A stretch of 64,000 nucleotides of DNA from Pseudeuparius sepicola (lineage: Eukaryota > Arthropoda > Insecta > Coleoptera > Anthribidae), in contig OY987301.1 of assembly GCA_963920635.1 (NCBI GenBank), positions 53,946,560 through 54,010,559 on the forward strand. Reading direction: 5' to 3'. Under the pieces are notes generated by a model. The model saw only the letters and a list, made by a program, of their open reading frames with translations, was not told where the DNA came from and did no database searches. Shown here one piece after another: positions 52,290 through 63,599 of the stretch (position 1 is its first letter; every line of letters starts with the position of its first letter). A program made the position numbers and the translations under genes.

Positions 52290-54878
52290 GCAGTAGATAT
52301 ACTATGAGAGTTCTGAGCCACTTGCCCCATGTTAATCTCCATAAGGCCAGAAATGCGTGCATTTTGGCTACGTCACAGCCGAGGTCACGTGACGTCACAG
52401 CTTGACCTCACTTGACCTTTGGGACACTTGTGACCTTCGATTCTTGGAAGCCGGCTTGCCCCCACCCCTGACCCCACTCTTGCCGCTGTACGGCCCCCAT
52501 TCTTGCCGCCGGTGGAGGGGTGACGCCTATATGTTTGATGGAGCGCAGTTCCTGCACCATTCTTAAGCCACTTGCAGTAAAAAAAAAACAATTTCTCATA
52601 AGACCAGAAATGCCTGCATTTTTGCTACAGGGTGATCCCACTTGACGTTTAGACCACCTGTCACCTCTAGTTCACCTCTAGATCCTACGATATTTCTAGA
52701 CAACGACCACCGTGTAAATCTCATACATGACAGGGACACGTGTGACCCCCCAGTTGACCCCTAGATCCTGAGAGAGTTCTAACTCAGTCCCCCATGTAAA
52801 TGTCCATAAGGCCAAAAAGCTGCTTTTGACAGGTGGTCTTGAAGATTTTCTCAAAATATGTCATTTTTAAAGTGACAGGTCACTGTCGTAGCCACGAATT
52901 TCTGGGCCACTTGCCCGCCGCCTTTCGAGCGTGATTAGACCTGCGTGGGACTTGTTCCGACACGAAATTCTTAGAAGTCGTCGCCGACACGTGTGACCCC
53001 CCAGTCGACCCCTAGATCCCGAGAGAGTTCTAATTCAGGTCCCCAAAATTTTTTAGATCACTCGCATGGCATCCTAACAAAGAATTTCTAGGAAATCGCC
53101 CAACTCGCTCCATGGAAAAGTTGCGATGAGAACGCGTAATTAGTCGTTGAACTTCCTAATTTCTCCTCGCTTCCTAGAACTGTGGGACGTCACCAGTGAC
53201 CCTGACATGCAAATCGAAACCCTTGTAAATCATACTTCCCGTAAGATTCTAAAACCCCCTGTAAATCTATGTAAGGCCGTGTGGTACCAAGTCGAAAGAG
53301 ATTATAAATAAAAAAGCCATGAGGCAATAAAATACAACAGTAGTAATAACGCACGTGGAAAAAAACATCCGAGGGTCGCCTAGTACAATGGGTATAAACA
53401 TTTCAATAGAAATACTAAAATATCTCCAAAAATCTGAGAAAATACTCAACGCAAACGATTTTGATAAAAAAAAACAGACAACGTAGTTTATTTAAGGTAC
53501 ACTGTACACTAGCTCAACGGCTAACAAAAATCTAAGAAATTTCTTTGTATTAGTGCATAAAAAATTGTTGCCTTAAGGTAAAATCAGACGCAAAAAAATG
53601 TCAACCTACTTTGCCCTGAAAATCGAAAAATTTTTAAAGTATTGAAATATTTTAGACACACTTTGAAAATAGTATGGCATATGTCATGAAATTTTGATGA
53701 TATGAAACTAAAAAAGCTTGTAAAATATGAATTAACACACCGGGTGAGATTTCGATTCTGCAGTTTATTTAACGCACACGGCTTTAACTGCTACAAAAAA
53801 AATCTGAGACATTTCTATGTATATTAGCCAGGTGTCTCAAAAAATTCGACTTTACCTTGGAAAATCGAACATTTATTTAACTGTATACTTACTCATGGAT
53901 GATAAAATATCTATGATATTTCTGTGTATTATCCTGGTGCAAAAATTCGTTTTCGGGTAACTAAATGAAAACAAAAACTTTTCAAATGTTGGTAAGTGGT
54001 GGGGGGTGGGGGAAGGTTAGCGACTATAAGAAGGGTTACGCTAACTGCTCTTGTTCGTTTTCATTAGTGGAAATTTTTAAGCAAAAGCCAAAGAACCGCA
54101 AATTTTGAAAACTGATTATGAGAATATTTGTTGACAAAAGTTGTGGATGAGGAATGCAATTTGAAAATGCTTGTGTAGCGAATAACAGAATCGTTGTTCT
54201 TGACGGCCCTCCGGTCGACACGGGGCAATTGTGTACGAGGAGAGAGAATAAGTTAGAAAATATACTTACTGATTTATATACTTTTCTAGGATTAGGGATA
54301 GAACAAAAAAAAACAAAATAGTAAAAAAATATATAATTATGTTAAAAATGTAAAAAGTCACAAAACATAATATATAAGAAATATGTAGTTAATTTAAAAC
54401 GAAACTTAAAATACAAAACATAGTAGTAAAACGTAATTATGTTAAAAAAAGCATAAAATAGAACAATAAACTTATACAAAACGAAACAAGATAAAAAAAA
54501 AGCTTAAAAAAGCAGGAACAAAGAGAGAAGAGAAGGTAAAAATATTAAATTTTTAGAAAAATTCTATAAATTAAATCTCTTTAATAATCTAGCACTCAGT
54601 ACCAAATCTTTTTTTAATTTATCAATTTCTCTAGCACCCTTTTGTTCCTGGTTTTTTAAACGTACCATTTCACGTTTCCTCTCAGTTTGCCTATTCTCTG
54701 CAGCTTGTAGCTTCCGTTTCGTGGCCTCATGTTTGCGCCTCAATTCCACCGTCACCCCTTTGACGAATGACGACATATCACCATTGCCACCAGCAAGTTC
54801 CTCAAATTCATCCTCGCTATTTATTTCCTGGGTTGGTGGCAAACTGATTACGCTGAAGGCGTCTTGAATTTTCATTTT
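52290..54878 (-). repeat. left arm of giant inverted repeat P3
   Basis: Reverse complement of most of 56510-59598. The outer edge lies near CAGTAGATATACTATGAGAG, the inner edge at AAAAATGAAAATTCAAGACG (minus). It is rich in GTGACGTCAC, CTTGACCT and CACGTGTGACCCC strings. It carries one intact small frame (54564-54875). Other frames (52060-52641, 53267-53449, 54036-54221) match nothing and partly mirror the other arm. Confidence 0.85.
54564..54875 (-). CDS. 103-aa coiled-coil protein in P3 arm, left copy
   Basis: Starts MKIQDAFSVISLPPTQEINS, with an acidic EDEFEEL segment, then a glycine turn (GGNGD) and a long basic coiled coil (KHEATKRKLQAAENRQTERK and on) ending LSARLLKRFNL. The right copy (56514) has the same start with one extra residue pair (DD) and an early stop. 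I recognise no family. It could be the 3' exon of the split gene in the P3 loop, because the right copy lies in frame with sequence upstream of its ATG. Confidence 0.5.
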   Translation of the reverse strand: MKIQDAFSVISLPPTQEINSEDEFEELAGGNGDMSSFVKGVTVELRRKHEATKRKLQAAENRQTERKREMVRLKNQEQKGAREIDKLKKDLVLSARLLKRFNL

Positions 54879-54904
54879 TAGGGCGACCGGAAATTTTTAT
54901 TTTC

Positions 54905-55680
54905 TCGTATTGGATTTTTTTTATTGGATCTTATTCGATCAGAGGCATTTCCTATATTATCTGAATTTTTTTCTAACAATTTTTTTTTGGTCAGTGTCCG
55001 TTATCTGTATATTTCCACTTGCAACAGAGTCTTCTACGTTATATTTTGTCAAAGTTAGTGGCTTATTTAAGGCCTTTCTGTCACTTTTTCCTGAAAATTT
55101 CTCCCTGCAATCGACTTAGGACCTTTTAAAAATTCATTTTGTGATGCCTAGAGGTTATGACGACTGGAAATTTTTATTTACTCGTATTGGATTTTTTTTA
55201 TATTGGATCTTATTCGATCAGAGACATTTCCTATATTATCTGAATTTTTTTCTAACAATTTTTTTTTTCAGTGTCAGTTTTCTGTGTATTTCCACTTGCA
55301 ACAGAGTCTTTTACGTTGTGTTTTTCAAAGTTAGTGGCTTATTTGAGGCCTTTCTGTCACTTTTTTCTCAAAATTTCCCCTGCAATCGACTTAGGACTTT
55401 TTAAAAATTCATTTTGTGATGCCTAGAGGTTATGACGACTAGAAATTTGTATTTACTCGTATTGGATTTTTTTTATTGGATCTTATTCGATCAGAGGCAT
55501 TTCCTATATTATCTGAATTTTTTTTGTTCAGTGCCCGTTTTCTGTATATTTCCACTTGCAACAGAGTTTTCTACGTTATGTCTTGTCAAAGCTAGTGGCT
55601 TATTTGAGGCCTTTCTGTCACTTTTTTCTCAAAATTTCACCCTGCAATCGACTTAGGATCTTTTAAAAATTCATTTTTTG
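54905..55680 (+). repeat. three ~275-bp tandem units related to P1 satellite
   Basis: GGATCTTATTCGATCAGAG begins each unit near 54926, 55205 and 55478. Order of blocks: ATTCGATCAGAGGCATTTCC, AACAATTTTTTTT, GTCAGTGTCCGTT, CTGTATATTTCCACTTGCAAC. The P1 units carry the same order (ATTCGAATGAAAGGCGTTTCC, AATAATTTTTTGGTCAG, CACTTGCAAAC). Frames at 54910-55656 repeat this DNA and are not genes. Confidence 0.8.
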
Positions 55681-55839
55681 AAAAAAAAAATTGAAAATTT
55701 TTGGAATTGTGTTCCGGCCAGGCCTTCGGCCTGACTCTGCGTTTAATCCCTATGAAGTGCATCGCATTAGATGATTCCAGTTAGTTTTTCATCTACTTTC
55801 GCGATCGTGTATGACTAGTTTTTTTACCGACCCTCTACT

Positions 55840-56497
55840 TTCGCGCTACAGCCATCTACCAGCGGTTCTCCAGCCATGAACAACAGGCTGTCGCTGTCCC
55901 TTAAGAAACCAGTAAGTACTATTTTGAAAATGTTCTAAAAGTCCGTTGAAAGTTGCGAATTTTCAGTCCACCGCCTGTTCACCTTCCGACATACGGTCGC
56001 TTTATCCAGAAGATTTGTTGGGCCTGGAATCCCAACCTGCAACTAGTGGACAGCCTACGCCCCTGCCAGAAACCTGTTCACGCTTTTCCAGCCGTCATGA
56101 ACAAGAGGCCGAGCCTGTCTCTCAAAAAACCAGTAAGTACTATTTTCAAAATGTGTTAAAAAGCCGGTGAAAACATTTTAAAGGCGCGAATTTTCAGTCT
56201 ACAACGTGCCCACCCCTTGCATCACTTAGTCAGGAGGTGATTACCACAGATCAACCCTCAACTAGTGATCCCCGAGTTGCGTCCTGTCGGAAACCAATCA
56301 TCCATCAGCAAATAATAATACCAGTAAGTGTTTTATCAAAACAGATGTGTTAAAAAGTTCCTATGAACGATGGAAATATTATAAATACCCACTAATTTTT
56401 TTTCAGTCAACTGCCTGTCCATCCCTGACGTCAAGTCAAGACGATTTGTTGGGGCCCCCGGTGTCCTCATGCGACTCACCCTACCGCTATGGTATGG
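55840..56497 (+). pseudogene. array of repeated exons with GTAAGT/TTTTCAG introns
   Basis: Exon-like segments end at 55910, 56132 and 56323, each immediately before GTAAGT, and resume after TTTTCAG or TTTTTTCAG at 55967, 56198 and 56407. Introns are about 56-83 bp. Coding sense is Ser/Thr/Pro-rich and repeated: STACSPSD, STTCPPLASL and STACPSLTSS start three exons; QPSTSG, QPATSG and QPSTSD lie within; the first two exons end RLSLSLKKP or RPSLSLKKP. Exon 2 (166 bp) appears to change frame between its start and end, so this copy is probably broken. The family is unknown to me. Confidence 0.5.
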
Positions 56498-56513
56498 GTG
56501 CGGCCACAAAAAA

Positions 56514-56777
56514 ATGAAAATTCAAGACGATGACGCCTTCAGCGTAATCAGTTTGCCACCAACCCAGGAAACAAATAGTGAGGATGAATTTGAGGAACTT
56601 GCTGGTGGCAATGGTGATATGTCGTCCTTCGTCAAAGGGGTGACGGTGGAACTGAGGCGCAAACATGAGGCCACGAAACGGAAGCTACAAGCTGCAGAGA
56701 ATAGGCAAATTGAGAGGAAACGTGAAATGGTACGTTTAAAAACCCAGGAACAAAAGGGTGCTAGAGAAATTGATTAA
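56514..56777 (+). pseudogene. coiled-coil protein in P3 arm, right copy, early stop
   Basis: Matches the 103-aa frame at 54564-54875. A TAA at 56775-56777 truncates the coil about 17 codons early, while the downstream codons remain alike to the LLKRFNL end. An upstream in-frame ATG at 56469 adds MRLTLPLWYGCGHKK. Confidence 0.6.
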
Positions 56778-57262
56778 TTAAAAAAAGATTTGGTACTCAG
56801 TGCTAGATTATTAAAGAGATTTAATTTATAGAATTTTTCTAAAAATGTAATCTTTTTACATTCACGTCTCTCTTTGTTCCTGCTTTTTTAAGCTCTTTTT
56901 TATCTTGTTTCGTTTTGTATAAGTTTATTGTTCTATTTTATGATTTTTTTTTAACATAATTACGTTTTACTACTATGTTTTGTATTTTAAGTTTCGTTTT
57001 AAATTAACTACATATTTCTTATATATTATGTTTTGTGACTTTTACATTTTTAACATAATTATATATTTTTTTACTATTTTGTTTTTTTTTGTTCTATCCC
57101 TAATCCTAGAAAAGTATATAAATCAGTAAGTATATTTTCTAACTTATTCTCTCTCCTCGTACACAATTGCCCGTGTCGACTGGAGGGCCGTCAAGAACAA
57201 CGATTCTGTTATTCGCTACACAAGCATTTTCAAATTGCATTCCTCATCCTCAACTTTTGTCA

Positions 57263-58500
57263 ACAAATATTCTCATGCTCAGTTTTCAAAACATGCGAAC
57301 AAGAGCAGTTAGCGTGACCCTTCTTATAGTCCCTAACCTTCCCCCACCCCCACCACTTACCAACATTTGAAAAGTTTTTGTTTTCATTTAGTTACCCGAA
57401 AACGAATTTTTGCACCAGGATAATACACAGAAATATCATAGATTTTTTATCATCCATGAGTAAGTATACAGTTAAATAAATGTTCGATTTTCCAAGGTAA
57501 AGTCGAATTTTTTGAGACACCTGGCTAATATACATAGAAATTTCTCAGATTTTTTTTTTGGTAGCAGTTAAAGCCGTGTGCGTTAAATAAACTGCAGAGT
57601 CGAAATCTCACCCGGTGTGTTAATTCATATTTTACAAGCTTTTTTAGTTTCATATCATCAAAATTTCATGACATATGCCATACTATTTTCAAAGTGTGTC
57701 TAAAATATTTCAATACTTTAAAAATTTTCGATTTTCAGGGCAAAGTAGGTTGACATTTTTTTGCGTCTGATTTTACCTTAAGGCAACAATTTTATATGCA
57801 CTAATACAAAGAAATTTCTTAGATTTTTGTTAGCCATTGAGCTAGTGTATAGTGTACCTTAAATAAACTACTTTGTCTGTTTTTTTTTTATCAAAAGTCA
57901 ACAAATATTCTCATACTCAGTTTTCAAAATATGCGGTTCTTTGGCTTTTGCTTAAAAATTTCCGCTAATGAAAACGAACAAGAGCAGTTAGCGTTACCCT
58001 TCTTATAGTCGCTAACCTTCCTCCACCCCACACCACTTACCAACATTTGAAAAGTTTTTGTTTTCATTTATTTACCCGAAAACGAATTTTAGCACCAGGA
58101 TAATACACAGAAATATCATAGATTTTTTATCATCCATGAGTAAGTATACAGTTAAATAAATGTTCGATTTTCCAAGGTAAAGTCGAATTTTTTTAGACAC
58201 CTGGCTAATATACATAGAAATTTCTCAGATTTTTTTGGTAGCAGTTAAAGCCGTGTGCGTTAAATAAACTGCAGAATCGAGATCTCACCCGGTGTGTTAA
58301 TTCTTATTTTACAAGCTTTTTTAGTTTCATATTATCAAAATTTCATGACTTATACCATACTATTTTCAAAGTGTGTCTAAAATATTTCAATACTTTAAAA
58401 ATTTTCGATTTTCAGGGCAAAGTAGGTTGACATTTTTTTGCGTCTGATTTTACCTTAAGGCAACATTTTTATATGCACTAATACAAAGAAATTAGTGTAC
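57263..58500 (+). repeat. 638-bp tandem duplication in P3 right arm
   Basis: The blocks ACAAATATTCTCAT, CCAACATTTGAAAAGTTTTTG, GATTTTTTATCATCCATGAG, GTTAAATAAACTGCAGA and TTTCAGGGCAAAGTAGG recur in order with an offset of about 638 bp. The left arm has a single copy, so the duplication followed formation of P3. Confidence 0.85.
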
Positions 58501-59598
58501 TTTAAATAAACTACGTTGTCTGTTTTTTTCTTATCAAAATCGTTTGCGTTGAGGATTTTCTCAGATTTTTGGAGATATTTTAGTATTTCTATTGAAATGT
58601 GTACACCCATTGTACTATGGAATAGCTACGCACGCAGATCCGTCGGTCGTTTCAAGGCGACCCTCGGATGTTTTTTTCCACGTGCGTTATTACTACTGTT
58701 GTATTTTATTGCATCATGGCTTTTTTATTTATAATCTCTTTCGACTTGGTACCACACGGTCTTACATAGGTTTACAGGGGGTTTTAGAATCTTACGGGAA
58801 GTATGATTTACAAGGGTTTCGATTTGCATGTCAGGGTCACTGGTGACGTCCCACAGTTCTAGGAAATTCAACGACTAATCACGCGTTCTCATCGCAACTT
58901 TTCCATGGGGCGAGTTGGGCGATTTCCTAGAAATTCTTTGTTAGGACGATGAATGCCATGCGAGTGGTCTAAAAAATTTTGGGGACCTGAATTAGAACTC
59001 TCTCGGGATCTAGGGGTCGACTGGGGGTCACACGTGTCGGCGACGACTTCTAAGAATTTCGTGTCGGAACAAGTCCCACGCAGGTCTAATCACGCTCGAA
59101 AGGCGGCGGGCCAACATTTGAAAAGTTTTTGTTTTCATTTAGTTACCCGAAAACGAATTTTTGCACCAGGATAATACACAGAAATATTATAGATTTTTTA
59201 TCATTTTTCAGACCACCGTCTAAACGTCAAGTGGGATCACCCTGTAGCAAAAATGCAGGCATTTCTGGTCTTATGAGAAGTTGTTTTTTTCTTATTGCAA
59301 GTGGCTTAAGAATGGTGCAGGAACTGCGCTCCATCAAACATATAGGCGTCACCCCTCCACCGGCGGCAAGAGTGGGGGCCGTACAGCGGCAAGAGTGGGG
59401 TTAGGGGTGGGGGCAAGCCGGCTTCCAAGAATCGAAGGTCACACGTGTCCCAAAGGTCAAGTGAGGTCAAGCTGTGACGTCACGTGACCACGTGACCTCG
59501 GCTGTGACGTAGCCAAAATGCACGCATTTCTGCCCTTATGGAGATTAACATGGGGCAAGTGGCCCAGAACTCTTATAGTATATCTACTCTGGGCGTCA

Positions 59599-60153
59599 AG
59601 CGTTTATCAAAACAAACTTGTCTACAGTATGTCCACGGATGGGATAAATAAGAGGACAATTGGACCAAAAAGTGAAAGATACGAAAAAATGTTATTCTTT
59701 ATAAAAGTTTTTGCTTGCTTTAAAAATAAGATCCACGATGCCAAAAATTTGTTTTTTGTACAGGGTATGCAAAAAATACAAAAACGTAAAATTTGATGAA
59801 TAGTAAAGTTGGCTTTTTATAAATTTTAATGCAAAATTTAATTTAATAAAAAACTTGTTTGAAATTTTAAAAGAATTCTTATTCCAGATTTTCAAGGAAA
59901 AATTTGAAATTTCTAAATTACTCTTTTAAAACCGAAATTTTTCCAAGTCATATTCTGACCTTTTTATTTGATTACACCTTTGATAACTGTGGCGTATTTG
60001 TCAAAATAAGAAAGATGTTTTTAGAGCAAAGAATATTCCAAAATTACAGACAGGTTAAATAAAATGACTAATGGAATATTAAATAATAATTGTAATACTC
60101 CAGAAATATTTCTTATTTTATTAAACTTTAAAATAATTAGGGGCACATGATTT
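59599..60153. other. no gene seen; possible transposon end
   Basis: AT-rich. TACAGTATGTCCACGG near 59621 and GTACAGGGTATGC near 59759 resemble Tc1/mariner-type ends and may border the transposase relic that follows. The small frames at 59518-59895 have no family features. Confidence 0.35.
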
Positions 60154-61165
60154 TTATTTTTCAAAAACTTCTCCTCCATATTCTACGCATTTTTCTAACT
60201 GACGTCGTAAATGGCTAAAGCTGCTTCTTATTTCTCCTAGTGAAATTGATTCTATCGCTCTTAAAATTCTCTGCTTTAAAACTTCTTCGTTATTTTCAAT
60301 GGGTCTTTCATGTGTTGCGCCCCCCGTAGAAACATATAGCAAATTGTCAAGTCGGGACTCCTAGGGGGCCACAAAATTGGACCATTTCGGCCCATCCATC
60401 GATTTCCAAATTTGCGATTGAGCCAATCCCTGACTTCTGTAGCATAATGGGCAGGACACCCATCGTGCTGAAAATACATATTTTGGCGTTATTGAAGAGG
60501 CAATTCTTCTAACTTGTCTGACAGAAATGACTCCAGCATATGCAAATAAGAATGTCTGTTACACGTATTATCAAAAAAATATGTTATAATCCCATAATAG
60601 GAAATGGCGCACCAAACCATTTACTTTTTTAAAATACTGGCGGCGGTTCGCAATTCTAAACAACTCTGGGTTTTTCCTACTACATGCTGAGAGGCTACAG
60701 TGCCGTTTGTACTGAAGGTTGACTCATCTGAGAACATTATCAGCTTATGAAAGTTTACGTTGTTATTTATAATTTCATCACCGACCCACAAACAAAAATC
60801 CAAGCGTTTGTAATTGTCCCCATCTTCCAAAGTATGGTTAAAAATTGGTTTAAAAGGATAAATTTTATTTTCCTTCAACAAATTTTGAATATGGCATTTT
60901 TTACAGATTTGTAAACTTTGGGCTCGTTTTCTTAAAGACAGCATAGGATTTTCATCAACAGATTGCAAAATTAATACTGTAGAAGCATCGTTTTCGTCGT
61001 ACCTTTTCTTCGTCTTCTTTAAATCATCAACGGATCCAGTTTTTTTAAATCTGATTACTAACTTTATGTACTGAACTTACGCATAATTGTACATTTGGAA
61101 ACTTTTTTTGAAACTTCTCAATAACGTAGCGATAACTATTCTCGCCGTTTCTGTAATTTTCTAAA
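60154..61165 (-). pseudogene. Tc1/mariner-superfamily transposase relic 1
   Basis: Fragments in several frames keep the family order on the minus strand: helix-turn-helix-like FPNVQLCVSSVHKV (about 61060-61110); a block with ENPMLSLRKRAQ and a first catalytic Asp in LIMFSDESTFSTNG (60621-60968); a second Asp in YFQHDGCPAHYATEVRDWLN with RWMGRNGP and WPPRSPDLT (60276-60479); and the tail EVLKQRILRAIESIS (60154-60342). Insect members are about 350 residues in one frame; here at least three frame changes separate the parts, so it is dead. The middle piece of about 60480-60620 is also readable. Confidence 0.8.
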
Positions 61166-62225
61166 TTTTTTAAAGTTTTTAACCGAAAAAATTTTTTCGT
61201 CCACCTCCTGGATTTTCTAGAAAACGCGTGCAACATTGTTGTTTTCAAAGGTAGAAACTTGATTCTTTCGGGGATGTAAATTGCACGCGAAAGTAGTACT
61301 TGGGAAAAAAATTTCCACCTACTTAATTTTCAAGAAAAACCTTCAAACAGATTTTTGGGAATTAGCCGTTTTTTGAGATTTTTTTTCAGAACCCTCAGTT
61401 TACAAAACTTTTACACTTTCAAAATGATGGATAACCTACATTCAGGTTAGGTTATTATGTCAGGGGTGTTGCCTGCAAAGGAAGTGATCGAGAGGTTATA
61501 ATTAGGCGTCACTATGCGACTTGGTTAGGCGTACCTGGTGTCGATGTGTAAATTTTTGCACTTTGAATCTAGACTATGGGAGGTTAGAATTCGCCTTCAC
61601 GTTACTACCAAGCACAAGGGCCTTTGAGGTTATGTACATTTCAAACTGCGAATGCGTACCGGGTGTCTTTTCTGGAAAATGTGAAGGGCCAAACAACGTG
61701 GAATTTTACGATTAATTTCGGAGGTGTATAACTTTAATTGGTAGAGATAAAAACTTCGGTCTTTTTCTACCCCAAATGCCGATTGGAAAATTATCAACAA
61801 TGTTTTTTCTCATGACATGCTCAGTTTTTCCAGAACAGATACAATTCTTCTGTTTAGCGAATTAAAAATTTCGTTTCTCTCGGGATGGAATTTGTACGGG
61901 AAAGGAAGGAAACCAACGTGCAAAAGTTTTCCCCCGCTTACTTGGCTTTCGAGAAAATACGCGCAACTTTTTCATTTTCGAAGATAGGAATAAACGGAAA
62001 ATTGCACGCTCACTTACTCAAAACACCCTGTATATTTTACACGAAAACATTTTTCGTCCCCCTACTGAATTTTTGAGAAAACGCGTGCAATATTTTCAAA
62101 GGTAGAAACTTGACTCCTTCGGGGATGTAAGGGCACGCGAAAGTAGATAAAAGTTACTTGGAACAATTTTATTCTAGCCTACTTGATTAAAAAAAAACTT
62201 AAAACAGATTCCCGGGACTTTCAAT
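61165..62225 (+). repeat. X array, copy 3
   Basis: More than one full ~870-bp unit: CCTGGATTTTCTAGAAAACG at 61207, GACTTTTACACTTTCAAAATG-like at 61410, GGTGTTGCCTGCAAAGG at 61465, CCCCAAATGCCGATTGG at 61770, ACACCCTGTATATTTTACAC at 62025. It shows the uninterrupted join (GTGTATAACTTTAATTGGTAG, about 61725) at which the other array was split at 46332/49703. No genes. Confidence 0.75.
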
Positions 62226-62264
62226 GTATATAATAATAAAGACTTGATGGAAAAAAAAATAAAC

Positions 62265-63060
62265 TAAAACCATTCAAAGCAAAATTCCTTCACACCTTAC
62301 AAGAAGGAGATATGGAACAAAGACTTGAATATTGTTTATGGGCCCAAGGGGAATACCTAAATGATGCTAATTTTCTAAAAAATGTGCTATTTATGGATGA
62401 AGCAACCTTTACTACATATGGGGTTGTCTCATCCCAGAACACACGTTATTGGGCGGAAGAAAACCCTCATTTTGCTATACATTGTAAGAGTTAGTTCTCA
62501 CAAAAAGTAAATGTATTTTGTGGAATAAATGGTCACAGGGTGATTGGACCTTTTTTTTCATCAATCTTTAAACGCGGCGCTCTTTCTGGAATTTTTGAGA
62601 GGCGAATTTGAAAACGCTCTTGACGATTTACCATTACAAGAAAGAAAAGATCTAATACTATAATTAGACGGTGCGCCTATCCATGGAACTCGCGCTGTTG
62701 TTGAGTGGCTAAATGATAATTTTGAGAACAGGTATTGTTGTTTTACATGCAAGGTTTTTTATTCGTTTAATTATAAATTTTACCACTTGCAGATGGATTG
62801 GACAAAATAGTCCTTTGATTAAATGGCCCCCGGGTTCCCCCGACACTACCTCAATGGATCATTATTTTTGGGGCACCATAAAAGACAAAGTATATAAAAA
62901 TCATCCTAGGAACATAAACGAGCTACAACAAAAAATAGTTGAAGCTTGCGATTCCGTAACAATAGATGAGTTAAGACGAGTTGTTTCTAATAACAAAAAA
63001 CGTCTTGAAAAATGTATTACGTTAGAACGCGGTTATGTTGAAAAAAACCCGATAGTTTAA
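62265..63060 (+). pseudogene. Tc1/mariner-superfamily transposase relic 2, with intron
   Basis: A different lineage from relic 1. Readable order: KLKPFKAKFLHTLQEGD; the first catalytic Asp in NVLFMDEATFTTYG (62312-62494 frame); VNVFCGINGHRVIGPFFF; a degraded middle; then, after an intron at 62732-62792, RWIGQNSPLIKWPPGSPD and a tail to VEKNPIV at 63060. Stops and frame changes between 62495 and 62730 kill the gene. The second half (62793-63060) is intact. It has an AATAAA-like tail near 63100. Confidence 0.8.
62732..62792 (+). other. 61-bp GT-AG intron in transposase relic 2
   Basis: AACAG|GTATTG at the 5' end and CACTTGCAG|ATGG at the 3' end. Removing it joins the AG and A of one Arg codon in the conserved asparagine-arginine-tryptophan-isoleucine-glycine motif of the family. 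This supports a real intron. Confidence 0.65.
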
Positions 63061-63599
63061 GATCTAAATATTTTGTTTGTTATTTTATTGTTAAGATTAA
63101 ATAAATTTTGTTATTAGTAACTTTGTTTCAAAAAGCACGGCAAACTTGATCAGAATAAAATTCGAAAAAAGTCTGAACGTTCAGCAGCGGTAGAGAAAAA
63201 CATCCTGTATTATTTTTTGTTGCAGTCTCGTCCAACAATACTTTGGGTGGTCATGTTAATGCTTCAATTGTTTTAAAATCATTCCATGGCACGCTTGACT
63301 ATCCAGGGGCCCTCGAAATCACTACTTTGCGCAACTTTAAGGCGCCGTAAAACCGAACTCCCTGTATATTTTTAGTTCAAATTTTGAACTTAAGGGTTTT
63401 AGAGGGTCCTAATTAACGCTGTATGGTCAGATTTTAAATAAAAAAAATGCCTAAATAGATTTTGTGAAAATCGGGGTTTAAACAAAATCTTAGCCGGCCC
63501 TGGAATTGCAATTTGACAAATGTGTTCACGTAGAAAGTTGCGCATTTTGAAGACATTTGTATCAAAAATTTTTTTTTGAAAATATCCCAACAAATCAAT
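63061..63599. other. no gene seen
   Basis: AT-rich, with AACTCCCTGTATATTTT (about 63356) resembling a transposon end. The minus-strand frame at 63399-63593 has no family features. Confidence 0.4.

Larger units (their letters stand above)
54879..56509. other. loop of P3
   Basis: 1.63 kb without a mirror copy. It comprises three ~275-bp tandem units (54905-55680) and an exon-like array (55840-56497). Confidence 0.8.
56510..59598 (+). repeat. right arm of giant inverted repeat P3
   Basis: Mirror of 52290-54878 but longer, because 57263-57900 is followed by a second, diverged copy (57901-58500, period 638 bp). Another segment (AACATTTGAAAAGTTTTTG... near 59113) has replaced part of the outer arm. 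No intact gene; 56514-56777 is listed separately. Confidence 0.85.

Noticed and set aside
52060..52641. 112-aa and 77-aa frames in the P3 left arm
   Set aside because: The mirrored right arm (59129-59487) has different reading frames and breaks; no recognisable domain.
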